Assembly (NCBI GenBank): GCA_002705055.1
Contig: PAHY01000023.1
Location: forward strand, 1 to 56,745
DNA: 56,745 bases
From: Planctomycetota bacterium
GTDB lineage: Bacteria; Planctomycetota; UBA1135
Direction of reading: 5' to 3'
Both the position numbers and the translations under genes were made by a program. This document shows, piece by piece, positions 42,549 through 51,193 of this stretch. Every line of letters starts with the position of its first letter. Position 1 is the first letter of the stretch. The notes under the pieces are model-generated. The model worked only from the letters and a program-made list of their open reading frames with translations. It had not been told where the DNA came from and searched no databases.

Positions 42549-45230
42549 GTGGCGGCCAAGAAGAAGAAAGCGACCCGGAAGAAAGCGCCAGCGCGCAAGA
42601 AGAAGGCGTCGCGTTCCAAGGCAAAGAACTCTGGGTTCTTCGGCGAGATGCTGCGCGTGGTCGGCGGCTGGGTTGGCGCCCTGTTTGTCGGCCTGGGCTC
42701 GCTGTTCAGCTGGGCGGGCCGCCGATTCTGGGATGCGCTGCACGGCCGCAGCGCGCGCCAGCCCTTTGGCCTGGCGCTCGCGGCGCTGTCGCTGTTCACG
42801 CTGGTCGCGATGCTCAGCTACTCGGCGGGTTACCCGGCGGGCAATCTCTGCGGCCGCGTCGGCTATCACTTCGCCGACAAACTGGTGCGCATCTTCGGGC
42901 TGGGCGGCTTCTTCATTCCGGGCTTCGGCTTGTTCTGGGGAATGGCGCGCCTGTTCCGCGAGCATCAGGGCGGCAACCCGCTGCTCAAGCTGATCGGCGT
43001 GATCGTGCTGGCGATCTCGGTGGGGCTCAGCGCCTATGCCTGGGTTGGCGAGCGCGAGCCGAGCACCACCTTCCCGGTCGGCGTAGGTGGTTGGTTCGGC
43101 AACCACTACTACCCGCCGATCGAAGACGCGCTGGGCGACTTCGGTTCGCTCACGCTGCTGGTGCTCTTACTGGGTCTGTCCAGTCTGTTCGCGACCGAGT
43201 GGGCCTTCGTGCCGCTCATCCGCGAGCTGGCGCGCCGCGGCCGCGAGTCGCTGCGCCAGCCGGACCTGCCGCTCACCCCGGATCGACGCAGCCTGCGCGA
43301 GGAAGCGCGCGAGAACCAAGAGCGCGCCGCGCGGGGCATCGCCGGTGCCTGGAATCGGGTCAAGCGGCTGCTTGCTCCGTATCACCCCGAGGATGAAGTC
43401 GGCGCGGCGGCCTCCGCAGCGCCTCCGGCGGGCAAGGCCAGCAAGGCGGCAGCCGCCGCGGCTCCGGTCGAGGAGGCGCCGCAGCGCCGTCCGCTCGAGT
43501 CGATCCCGGCCATGATCCCGCAGGCGGGTACGGTCGAGGCCCCCGAGGCCGAAGAGGCAGTCACCGAGCCCGAGCCGGCACCCGCGCCCGAGCCGGCACC
43601 CGCTCCGCGTCGCCCCGAGCCGGTCGTTGCCGCTACAACAACCGCCGAGGGCGGCTCAACCGGCGCGGACGGTACCTCGCTGCCCGGGATCTCGGCGGCG
43701 CCGGAGGAAAAGAGCGCCGCGCTCGAGTTCGAAGATGAGGCGCCGGTGCGCAAGCGCCGCAAGAAGCCCCGCCTCGATTCCCTGCCCTCGGCGTCGAAGA
43801 TCCTCGAAGCGGGCGAGAAGGTCGACCGTTCGGCGATGCAGTCCGAGATCGACGCCATGGGCCGCCGCCTGCAGGACGTCTTCGACGCCTTCGGCCTGGA
43901 CGCCCGGGTGGTCGGCGCCGAGCGCGGACCCACGCTGACTCTGTTTGAGGTTCAGCTCGCGCAGGGGGTTTCGGTCAAGAAGCTCAACAGCCAGCGCGAC
44001 GACCTGGGGGTCGCCCTCGGTTCGCACGGGGTGCGCATCGTTTACCCGCTGCCCGGCCGCACCACGGTCGGCGTCGAGGTGCCCAACCTGCGCCGCGATC
44101 CGGTGCGTCTGAAGGACGTCTTCGAAGGCGCCGATCTCGACGTCTCCCGCAACAAGCTGCCGATGGTGCTGGGCCGCGACACGCTGGGCAAGCCTGCGGT
44201 CGAGGACCTCGCCAAGATGCCGCACATGCTGGTGGCGGGTACCACCGGCTCGGGTAAGTCGGTCTGCCTCAACTCGATCCTGCTCACCATGCTGCTCACC
44301 CGCACCCCCGAGCAGGTGCGCATGGTGCTGATCGATCCGAAGCAGGTCGAACTGCAGCTGTATCAGGACATCCCGCACCTGCTCTGCCCGGTCGTGACCG
44401 ACATGAAGCGCGCGCCATTCACCCTCGAGTGGGGGGTGCGGGCGATGGAGGACCGCCTGCATCAGTTCAAGATGGCGGGGGTCCGCAACATCACGGACTA
44501 CAACGCGCTGGGCCGCGCCAAGCTCCAGGAACGCCTCGGCGACGACTACGACAGCGAGGAGTTCCCGGACACCATCCCGTACTACGTGCTGGTCATCGAC
44601 GAGCTCGCCGACCTGATGATGGTGTCGAAGAAAGAGGTCGAGATCGCCATCTCGCGCCTCGCCGCCAAGGCGCGCGCGGCCGGCATTCACCTGCTGGTCG
44701 CCACCCAGCGCCCTTCGACCGACGTCGTCACGGGTCTGATCAAGATGAACCTGCCGGTGCGGATGGCCTTCCGGGTGACCAGCCTGGTGGACAGCCGCGT
44801 GATCCTCGACGAGGGCGGCGCCGAGGCCCTGCTCGGCAACGGTGACTTCCTCTACAAGCCGCCCGGAGCCTCCGGCATGGTCCGCGGCCAGGGCGCCTTC
44901 GTCAGCGAGCAGGAAGTCCGCGAGGTCTGCGATCACCTGCGCGAGCACGGCAAGCCGGAGTTCCTCGAGGATCTGGTCCAGATGAAGGGCTCGGCCGGCG
45001 GCGGCGGCGAGGTCGACGACCCGCTGTACGCCGACGCCTGCCGGATCATCCTGCAGTCGGGCCGCGGCTCCGCCTCGCTGCTCCAGCGGGCGCTTTCGAT
45101 CGGCTACACCCGCGCCAGCCGCCTCATCGATATCATGACGGAACAAGGCGTGCTGGGTCCCTTCGTTGGCTCGAAGGCTCGCGAGGTGCTGATGACCCTC
45201 GAAGAGTTCGAAGCCACCCAGCAGCAGTAG
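42549..45230 (+). CDS. ftsK: DNA translocase FtsK/SpoIIIE
   Basis: 893 aa from GTG 42549. A very Lys/Arg-rich N-terminus (KKKKATRKKAPARKKK) leads to four membrane helices within about residues 40-220, then a Pro/Ala/Glu-rich linker. The motor has Walker A VAGTTGSGKSVCLNS and Walker B YYVLVIDELADLMM, with ATQRPSTDVVTGLIKMNLP. The C-terminal gamma-type winged helix (VLQSGRGSASLLQRALSIGYTRASRLID-like region) reads KOPS-type DNA. It segregates chromosomes at the septum. rimO follows after 15 bp. Confidence 0.96.
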   Translation: MAAKKKKATRKKAPARKKKASRSKAKNSGFFGEMLRVVGGWVGALFVGLGSLFSWAGRRFWDALHGRSARQPFGLALAALSLFTLVAMLSYSAGYPAGNLCGRVGYHFADKLVRIFGLGGFFIPGFGLFWGMARLFREHQGGNPLLKLIGVIVLAISVGLSAYAWVGEREPSTTFPVGVGGWFGNHYYPPIEDALGDFGSLTLLVLLLGLSSLFATEWAFVPLIRELARRGRESLRQPDLPLTPDRRSLREEARENQERAARGIAGAWNRVKRLLAPYHPEDEVGAAASAAPPAGKASKAAAAAAPVEEAPQRRPLESIPAMIPQAGTVEAPEAEEAVTEPEPAPAPEPAPAPRRPEPVVAATTTAEGGSTGADGTSLPGISAAPEEKSAALEFEDEAPVRKRRKKPRLDSLPSASKILEAGEKVDRSAMQSEIDAMGRRLQDVFDAFGLDARVVGAERGPTLTLFEVQLAQGVSVKKLNSQRDDLGVALGSHGVRIVYPLPGRTTVGVEVPNLRRDPVRLKDVFEGADLDVSRNKLPMVLGRDTLGKPAVEDLAKMPHMLVAGTTGSGKSVCLNSILLTMLLTRTPEQVRMVLIDPKQVELQLYQDIPHLLCPVVTDMKRAPFTLEWGVRAMEDRLHQFKMAGVRNITDYNALGRAKLQERLGDDYDSEEFPDTIPYYVLVIDELADLMMVSKKEVEIAISRLAAKARAAGIHLLVATQRPSTDVVTGLIKMNLPVRMAFRVTSLVDSRVILDEGGAEALLGNGDFLYKPPGASGMVRGQGAFVSEQEVREVCDHLREHGKPEFLEDLVQMKGSAGGGGEVDDPLYADACRIILQSGRGSASLLQRALSIGYTRASRLIDIMTEQGVLGPFVGSKAREVLMTLEEFEATQQQ

Positions 45231-45245
45231 GCCCGTCAAGCTGCG

Positions 45246-46604
45246 ATGACTGTCCGCGACATTCGCGTCGCCCTGGTTCACCTGGGCTGCGCGCGCAATC
45301 TGATCGACTCCGAGAACATCCTCGGGCGGCTCGGCTCCGAGGGCTTCACGCTCACCGGCGAAGTCGCCGGAGCGGATGTCGCGGTGCTCAACACCTGCTC
45401 CTTCATCGGCGAGGCCCGCGATGAATCCGAGGGCGCGATCGAGCAGATGCTCGACGCCAAGCGCGCCGGCGCGCTGCGCTCGGTCATCGTCGCCGGTTGC
45501 CTCCCCGAGAAGTTCCGCGATGACGTCGAGGCGAAGTACCCGGAGGTCGATGCCTTCCTGGGCCTGAGCGACTACTCGAACGTCGCGCGCATCGTCGAGG
45601 AGGTGCTGAAGGGGCGCAAGGTGCGCGAGGACGCGGGCGGCCGCGCGCCGCAGGGCCAGGGCGAGTTTCTGCGCCTGCTCCAGACGCCGCGCAGCTACGC
45701 CTACCTGCGGCCCTCGCACGGTTGCGATCACAAGTGCGCCTTCTGCATCATCCCGGCGATTCGCGGTACGCAGGCGAGCAAGCCGCTGGAGGTCGTGGTC
45801 GAAGAGACGGCGAACCTGGTGCAGCAGGGGGTGCGCGAGGTCGTGCTCGTGGCCGAAGACACCACCGGCTACGGCACCGACTTCGGGCCCGATGGCCCGC
45901 GACTCCCGGAGCTGGTCGAAGCCATGGCCCAGGTGCCGGGGCTGCGCTGGCTGCGAGTGATGTACGCCTATCCCAACCGTTTCCCGTGGCGTCTGACCGA
46001 GGTCATGAACGCTTACGACACGGTGGTGCCCTACCTCGATATTCCGACCCAGCACATCTCGACCCCGGTGCTCAAGCGGATGCGCCGCGGCGGGACCGGC
46101 GACTCGGTGCGCGGCATCCTGTCCCGCCTGCGCGAGGAGGTGCCGGGGATCACGCTGCGGACCACGGTGCTGGTCGGCCACCCCGGCGAAGGCGAGGCCG
46201 AGTTCCAGGAGCTCTGCGATTTCCTCGAGGAGTTCCGGATCGATCGGGTGGGGGCCTTCGCCTACTCGCCCGAGCGCGGGACGCCCGCCGGTGACGATCC
46301 CGATCGCTGCTCGCACGAGGAAGCCCGCGAGCGTCAGGGTCGGCTGATGGAGATCCAGGCCCGGGTCCACGCCGAGCTGCAGGCCGAGCGGGTCGGCGAA
46401 GAGTGCGAAGTGCTGATCGATGGCAGTGAAGGTGACTGGGCCATCGGCCGCGCCGCCAGTGATGCCCCGGAAGTCGACGCCATCGTGCGCGTCGCCGACC
46501 CGCAGCACAGTTACAGCACCGGCTCGATGCTGCGGGTACGCATCACGGCAGCGGACGGCTACGATCTGGAGGCCGTCCCGGTGTCCGCCGCCGCAGCGAA
46601 GTGA
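45246..46604 (+). CDS. rimO: Ribosomal protein S12 methylthiotransferase RimO
   Basis: 452 aa. The N-terminal UPF0004 domain has HLGCARNLIDSENILG, LNTCSFIGEARDES and IVAGCLPEKF, whose three Cys hold one cluster. The radical-SAM motif is HGCDHKCAFCIIPAIRG (CxxxCxxC). The C-terminal TRAM domain is present. CARNLIDSE rather than the MiaB pattern supports RimO (Asp88 of S12) over MiaB. Its TGA overlaps the GTG of pgsA. Confidence 0.95.
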   Translation: MTVRDIRVALVHLGCARNLIDSENILGRLGSEGFTLTGEVAGADVAVLNTCSFIGEARDESEGAIEQMLDAKRAGALRSVIVAGCLPEKFRDDVEAKYPEVDAFLGLSDYSNVARIVEEVLKGRKVREDAGGRAPQGQGEFLRLLQTPRSYAYLRPSHGCDHKCAFCIIPAIRGTQASKPLEVVVEETANLVQQGVREVVLVAEDTTGYGTDFGPDGPRLPELVEAMAQVPGLRWLRVMYAYPNRFPWRLTEVMNAYDTVVPYLDIPTQHISTPVLKRMRRGGTGDSVRGILSRLREEVPGITLRTTVLVGHPGEGEAEFQELCDFLEEFRIDRVGAFAYSPERGTPAGDDPDRCSHEEARERQGRLMEIQARVHAELQAERVGEECEVLIDGSEGDWAIGRAASDAPEVDAIVRVADPQHSYSTGSMLRVRITAADGYDLEAVPVSAAAAK

Positions 46605-47251
46605 TCCCCTCGCGCCACATCCCGAACCTCGTCACGATGAGCCGCCTCGTGCTGGCCATCGGCGCGTTCTGGTTTATGGGCGAGGTCGTCGACGCCGATC
46701 CCAGCGACAGCGAACGCATTCGTTCAGCCTCGTTCTGGGCATTCTGGCTGTTCCTGATCGCCGCCGTCTCGGACTTCCTGGATGGCTGGCTCGCCCGCCG
46801 CAACGGCTGGGTCACCGCCTTCGGTCGTGTCGCCGATCCGGTGGTCGACAAGGTGCTCACGCTGGGTTCGCTGATCTACATGGGCGCCAGCGATCATCTG
46901 GCGCGCGAAGGCGACCTGCTGGCGGTCATGCCGGTCTGGGCCGTGGTGCTCATGCTGGCCCGCGAGTTTCTGGTCACGGCGCTGCGCGGCCTGGTCGAGA
47001 GCCACGGCCTGTCCTTTGGCGCCGACCGCTACGGCAAGCTGAAGTTGATCCTGCAAGTGGTCTACATCGCGGTGCCCTTTGGCGTGGCGGGTGGGATCCC
47101 CGAGTTCCTCGGTCTGCACTTCCTCGAGCACACCCGCCATCCCTATCTCTTCGCCGGGATGTTCGCCCTGATGGTGGGCCTGACGGTGGTCTCCGGGCTC
47201 AACTACTGCGTCCGCGGCGCGCGTCTGCTGGCCGGGACCGAGCTGAAGTAG
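46601..47251 (+). CDS. pgsA: CDP-diacylglycerol-glycerol-3-phosphate 3-phosphatidyltransferase
   Basis: 216 aa from GTG 46601. The CDP-alcohol phosphotransferase motif reads SDFLDGWLARRNGWVTAFGRVADPVVDK (D-G-x2-A-R-x8-G-x3-D-x3-D). Several hydrophobic helices follow. It makes phosphatidylglycerophosphate, the committed step to PG and cardiolipin. rimO-pgsA adjacency is common in bacteria. Confidence 0.93.
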   Translation: MIPSRHIPNLVTMSRLVLAIGAFWFMGEVVDADPSDSERIRSASFWAFWLFLIAAVSDFLDGWLARRNGWVTAFGRVADPVVDKVLTLGSLIYMGASDHLAREGDLLAVMPVWAVVLMLAREFLVTALRGLVESHGLSFGADRYGKLKLILQVVYIAVPFGVAGGIPEFLGLHFLEHTRHPYLFAGMFALMVGLTVVSGLNYCVRGARLLAGTELK

Positions 47252-47253
47252 CC

Positions 47254-48156
47254 ATGGATCGATTGCCGGAGCAACTACGCGAGCTGCTGGATCAGGCCGA
47301 CCTTCTGCCCGGCCCCGAGCGTCGGGAGCTCGCGCTCCTGATGCGCGGCTGGGCCGACGCTCAATCCGAGGCCGAACCCGCTCCGGAAGGCGGTTTCCCC
47401 GGTCAATTCGGCATGATCGGCCAGTCGCCGGCCATGGAGCAGGTCTTCGCGCTGCTGGCGCGGGTGCTCCACACCGATGTCCCGGTGCTCGTCACCGGCG
47501 AGACCGGCACCGGCAAGGAGCTGATCGCCAGCGCGCTGCACAAGCACGGGCCGCGCCGCAAAGGGCCGCTGGTGGCGGTGAACTGCGCGGCGATTCCGGC
47601 CACGCTGCTCGAGGCCGAGCTGTTCGGCCACGTCAAAGGCAGCTTCACCGGCGCGCACAAGGATCGCCAGGGCTACGCCGAAGCGGCCGACGGCGGCACG
47701 CTCTTCCTCGATGAGATCGGCGAGATGCCGATGGAGATGCAGGCCAAGCTGCTTCGCTTCCTCCAGGAAGGGGAAGTGCGTCCGGTCGGCGGCAACTCGG
47801 TCAAGCACGTCGATGTGCGGGTCGTGGCGGCCACCAACCGTGCCCTGGAGCAGCAGATCAAGGCGGGCGCCTTCCGCGAGGACCTCTACTACCGGCTGGC
47901 CGTGCTCACGCTGTCGCTGCCGGCCCTGCGCGAGCGTCCCGAAGACATCGAGCCGCTGGCCAAGTTCCTGCTGCACCGCAACGAAACCGAGGGTCTGCCC
48001 ACCGCGAAACTCTCGGAAGAGGCCATCGAGGCGCTCCGCGGCAGCCCCTGGCCCGGCAATATCCGCCAGCTCCAGAATGAGCTCACGCGGGCAGCCGCCT
48101 TCGCCCGCGACGGGCGGATCGAGGTGGCAGATCTCGAGCTGGTCTCGGCCTCCTAG
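47254..48156 (+). CDS. Minimal sigma-54 interaction AAA+ protein lacking receiver and HTH domains
   Basis: 300 aa from ATG 47254; the upstream open frame runs inside rimO-pgsA and is ignored. About 55 N-terminal residues with a helical segment ([17 protein letters not shown]) precede the AAA+ core: Walker A GETGTGKE (82-89), GSFTGA loop (129-134, canonical GAFTGA with Ser), Walker [12 protein letters not shown] (147-157). The core ends with [16 protein letters not shown] and then only [13 protein letters not shown], so no Fis-type DNA-binding helix is left and no response-regulator receiver precedes it. It would activate sigma-54 promoters from solution, or act through a partner. Its TAG interlocks with the next gene stop as CTAG. 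Confidence 0.88.
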   Translation: MDRLPEQLRELLDQADLLPGPERRELALLMRGWADAQSEAEPAPEGGFPGQFGMIGQSPAMEQVFALLARVLHTDVPVLVTGETGTGKELIASALHKHGPRRKGPLVAVNCAAIPATLLEAELFGHVKGSFTGAHKDRQGYAEAADGGTLFLDEIGEMPMEMQAKLLRFLQEGEVRPVGGNSVKHVDVRVVAATNRALEQQIKAGAFREDLYYRLAVLTLSLPALRERPEDIEPLAKFLLHRNETEGLPTAKLSEEAIEALRGSPWPGNIRQLQNELTRAAAFARDGRIEVADLELVSAS

Positions 48157-49310
48157 GCCGGGAGCCGCATGGCCAGCTGGTAAGCCTCGAGCGTCTGGAG
48201 CGCGCTGCGCTCCCAGGTGAGCTCGGCCGAGCGGGCCAGCCCCTGCTGCCGCATGCGCTCGCGCAGCTCGGCATCGCCTTCGGTCTGCAGCAGCGTGCGC
48301 GCGATCGAGGCCGGGTCATTGGGCTCGAAGAGCAGGGCCGCGCCGGCGGTGACCTCCGGGAGGGCGCCGCGGTGACTGCACAGCACCGGCGTGCCGGCGG
48401 CCATGGCTTCCATGGCGGTCATTCCGGTGCCTTCGTGGCGCGCCGGATGGACGAAGCCCGAGGCGCCGGCCATCAGCGGGGGCAGATCAGCCGCGGCGAT
48501 GTAGCCCGGCAGATGCAGTCGGCCCTGCAGGCGGGTGCGCCGCGCGCAGGCTTCGCGAATCCGGCGGCTCTGCCAGCCGTGCGGCCCAGCCAGCACCAGG
48601 TCCGCTTCGAGGCCCTGGTCCAGTGCCAGCTCGAAGGCATCGACCAGGTTCTTGATGTTCTTGCGCGGCTCAATCGCCCCCAGGAACAGGAAATACGGCC
48701 GCTGATCCAGACCGAAGCGGGCGCGGACCCTTTGGACCGCGCTTGGATCCTGGCCCGCCTGGGCAAAACCGGGCGTCGTGCCGGGGGGGATCACGACGGT
48801 CCGGCCGCGCGGCACGTGATAGAGCCGGACGAGGTCCTCGCGGGTGCCCTCACTGGCGCAGATCCACAGGCAGGCGCTCTCGACCATGCCCTGGAGGCCT
48901 TGCTCAAGGCGCTCGACCTGCTTGGGCCGGTAGAGCTGCGGGTGGTCCCGGTGCAGCAGGCTCTGTACCGAAACGACGACCCGCGCCCGGGTGGGCAGAA
49001 ACCAGCGCGGATGGCTGAGGTGCAGCAGATCGGCCTTGCCCGGCCCCAGCCATTCGGTGCGCACCCCGAGCCGTCCCAAGGTGGCGATCACCGAGGCGCT
49101 GGCCCAGTGGTGGTGAATGCTGGCGCCCTGCGCCGCCAAGCCCGGCAGCATGCCGGTGCGCCAGGGGTAGGCCGAGGTGGTGAGCAGGCCAAACTCGAAG
49201 TCCTGCGGGGCCTGGCCGAGCAGGGTGGGAACGAGCAGGCGCCACGCTGCATCGAGGCCGCCGCGCTGGCGGGCCCGTGTGAGCCTGCGACCGTCAAGGA
49301 GCACCCGCAT
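48153..49310 (-). CDS. Glycosyltransferase family 4/1-type (GT-B)
   Basis: 385 aa from ATG 49310; the frame is open to 49361, but MRVLLDGRRLTRARQRGGLDA is the natural start and has CAGAAT 9 nt upstream. The C-terminal Rossmann half holds FLFLGAIEPRKNIKNLVDAFE, LVLAGPHGWQS, LHLPGYIAAADLPPLMAGASGFVHPARHEGTGMTAMEAMAAGTPVLCSHRGALPEV, including the E-x7-E retaining motif. It probably adds sugar to a surface glycan or lipid. Acceptor unknown. Monocistronic. Confidence 0.9.
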   Translation of the reverse strand: MRVLLDGRRLTRARQRGGLDAAWRLLVPTLLGQAPQDFEFGLLTTSAYPWRTGMLPGLAAQGASIHHHWASASVIATLGRLGVRTEWLGPGKADLLHLSHPRWFLPTRARVVVSVQSLLHRDHPQLYRPKQVERLEQGLQGMVESACLWICASEGTREDLVRLYHVPRGRTVVIPPGTTPGFAQAGQDPSAVQRVRARFGLDQRPYFLFLGAIEPRKNIKNLVDAFELALDQGLEADLVLAGPHGWQSRRIREACARRTRLQGRLHLPGYIAAADLPPLMAGASGFVHPARHEGTGMTAMEAMAAGTPVLCSHRGALPEVTAGAALLFEPNDPASIARTLLQTEGDAELRERMRQQGLARSAELTWERSALQTLEAYQLAMRLPA

Positions 49311-49319
49311 CGAGGCAAG

Positions 49320-49325
49320 ATTCTG
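49320..49325 (-). promoter_or_regulatory. -10-like element CAGAAT of the glycosyltransferase gene
   Basis: On the minus strand CAGAAT is 9 nt before ATG 49310, the same hexamer as at 18255-18250. Confidence 0.4.
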
Positions 49326-49370
49326 CCACTTCCACGGCCTCAAACTGAGAATTCTCCACACGGAGATGCC

Positions 49371-49887
49371 CCCTATATAAGGATAGTCCTCGTACTCGCG
49401 CCCGATTTGGTGACGCTTGCCCCCAAAGCGGCCCTTTTTTGCCGCGCTCAGCCTTGTTTCACCAATTTGAAGCTAAGTCCTTTCTGAATAGAAGCTTAAC
49501 GCAATCTAAGCGAGCCTAAGCGGCGCAGTTCGCTGCGCTCTCAGTATTCTTCAATGCAATAAGTCTTTATAAATAAGCACTTTAGAGGACTTAAGCAAAA
49601 ACCGCGGCAAGCTCGGTCGAAAACGAGAAAACCCCCCGAGGTGCTGCCGATGTTTACGAGAAGGAACGCCGGAGGACGTGCCTCGTCGGGCCAGAAAGGG
49701 CTTGCGCGGGGAACATCGGACGGCAAAATGTTCCGCCAACTTTGTGCGCATCCACCCGGGTGCCTCGGAGTTGTCTTGAAAATCTCTCGCGAGTGGCCCT
49801 TCGGGGTTCGGGTCCATCCTCACTCGTGTCGGATTCTCATCCCCTTCGGGGGAAGCCAATCAGCCCCCTTGGGGGCAAAAGGAGGAA
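49371..49887. other. AT-richer intergenic region and long porin leader
   Basis: About 520 bp without a supported gene. The stretch 49440-49600 is visibly AT-richer than anything else in the window. It contains two direct repeats AATAAG-tc-TTTA (49558-49569) and AATAAG-cac-TTTA (49572-49584), several TAAG tetramers, and a perfect hairpin GCGCAG-TTCG-CTGCGC (49523-49538). Further down, GGAACAT/ATGTTCC arms (49710-49716, 49728-49734) form an inverted repeat, and two small C/G hairpins (49841-49851, 49863-49876) precede the ribosome-binding site. It most likely holds the porin promoter and leader; no DnaA boxes are seen. Confidence 0.6.
49880..49885 (+). promoter_or_regulatory. Canonical Shine-Dalgarno AGGAGG of the porin gene
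   Basis: AGGAGG lies 5 nt before ATG 49891, favouring that ATG over the in-frame GTG at 49888. It is one of the few perfect Shine-Dalgarno sequences in the window. Confidence 0.85.
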
Positions 49888-49890
49888 GTG

Positions 49891-51123
49891 ATGAAGGTTC
49901 ACATGATCATGGCCGCTCTGGCCGCTGCGTCGCTGAGTGCGCAAGGGGTCGCCCAACAGGGTGAAGACTCCCTTGAGCGCGCGCTCGCCGATTTGAACAG
50001 CGGGCTGACTGCTTCGGCTACTTCGAACGTGGATATCTCGGGCGACGCCCGGATCCGCAACTACTACATGTCGGGCGGCGACTCCAAGGAGATCGACGGC
50101 CGTTACCGTCTGCGCTTCTCGTTCACCGTGAACGAGCAAGTCGGCGGTGTGCTCGGGATCACCGGGTTCGAGAGCTGGGGCAGCCAGGTCGTCGACAAAG
50201 TCGTCGCTCCTGATTCCTCGCGCATCGACACCCGCATCGATCTCGCGTACTTCTACGGCAACGATGTCTTTGGCGACGGTGGCACCATCACCGTCGGTCG
50301 CAAGTACTACACCCTGGGTTCGGGCCGCATCCTTGGCTCGGACGACTGGGATCAGGCCCCGCAGATCCAAACTGGTTTCTGGTACAACCACGAAGCTGGT
50401 GGCGCGAACATCGAGCTGTTCCTGCTGAACAGCCAGCACGATAGTGACGCCGCTGCTGCCATCGGTGGTGCCGTCCCGGCCTTTGACGATCTGTTCGGTC
50501 TGACCTTTGACTGGGTCTTCGAAACCGACAGCTCGATGGGCGATGTGCACTTCGCACCGTACATCCTGTCGGGTCGCGATGGCGGCCTGAGCCTGGAAGA
50601 TGGCTGGTACCTCGGTACCCAGATCGCCGGCGAACTCGCTGGCTTCGGCTGGGACGCTGAGTGGGCCACGCAGGACGAAGGCGGCGACGCTTTCGCTCTG
50701 TCGACCACCATCGGCCTCGACGCGCTCGAGTCGATCCCGGGTGTTGAAGATGGCGGCCTGATGATTCAGTTCACCGGTGCCGACGACGACTTCTCGCCGG
50801 TCATGTACCCGTGGGGCGCCGCTGGCGCGGTCCGCCACGCGGTTGCTGGTCTGCGTGACTTCCTGCCGAACGGTATCTGGACCTCGGACACCGACACCAT
50901 GACCGCTCAGCTGGGCTTCGCCCCGGGCGAGAACTGGAACGGCAAGATTTCTTACTGGGCCATCGACAACGCTGGCGCGGACACCACCGAATGGGACCTG
51001 CAGGTCGGCACCACCCTCGCCGGCGCGGTCGATCTCTGGATTGGTTACGCTCACACCTCCAGCGACGATGCTGGCGGCGTGGACGACGACATCATCTGGA
51101 CCACCATCGGTACCGCTTTCTAA
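49891..51123 (+). CDS. Porin-like outer-membrane beta-barrel protein
   Basis: 410 aa from ATG 49891. The signal peptide MKVHMIMAALAAASLSAQGVAQ is followed by a short helical segment (SLERALADLNSGL), then alternating amphipathic strands such as GDARIRNYYMSGGDSKEIDGRYRLRFSF, GTITVGRKYYTLGSGRILGSDDW and WNGKISYWAIDNAG. It ends in an aromatic residue (TTIGTAF), typical of barrel proteins recognised by BAM. It is acidic with few Cys. A strong RBS, long leader and strong terminator point to high expression. Solute specificity cannot be read from sequence. Confidence 0.82.
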   Translation: MKVHMIMAALAAASLSAQGVAQQGEDSLERALADLNSGLTASATSNVDISGDARIRNYYMSGGDSKEIDGRYRLRFSFTVNEQVGGVLGITGFESWGSQVVDKVVAPDSSRIDTRIDLAYFYGNDVFGDGGTITVGRKYYTLGSGRILGSDDWDQAPQIQTGFWYNHEAGGANIELFLLNSQHDSDAAAAIGGAVPAFDDLFGLTFDWVFETDSSMGDVHFAPYILSGRDGGLSLEDGWYLGTQIAGELAGFGWDAEWATQDEGGDAFALSTTIGLDALESIPGVEDGGLMIQFTGADDDFSPVMYPWGAAGAVRHAVAGLRDFLPNGIWTSDTDTMTAQLGFAPGENWNGKISYWAIDNAGADTTEWDLQVGTTLAGAVDLWIGYAHTSSDDAGGVDDDIIWTTIGTAF

Positions 51124-51143
51124 GGATCACCGGATCCTTTCCC

Positions 51144-51177
51144 AGCAGGGGCGCTTTCGAGCGCCCCTGCTTTTTTT
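51144..51177 (+). terminator. Rho-independent terminator of the porin gene
   Basis: Arms GCAGGGGCGCT and AGCGCCCCTGC with a TTC-type loop are followed by seven T at 51171-51177. Confidence 0.95.
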
Positions 51178-51193
51178 GTGTTCCGCTGCAGGT

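Noticed and set aside
43656..46508. 950-codon minus-strand frame opposite ftsK and rimO
   Set aside because: Both opposite-strand genes have unmistakable motifs; this frame is a composition shadow.
49440..49600. AT-rich patch considered as a replication origin or phage attachment site
   Set aside because: No DnaA boxes, dnaA/dnaN neighbours, integrase or tRNA are present; a promoter/leader explanation fits better.
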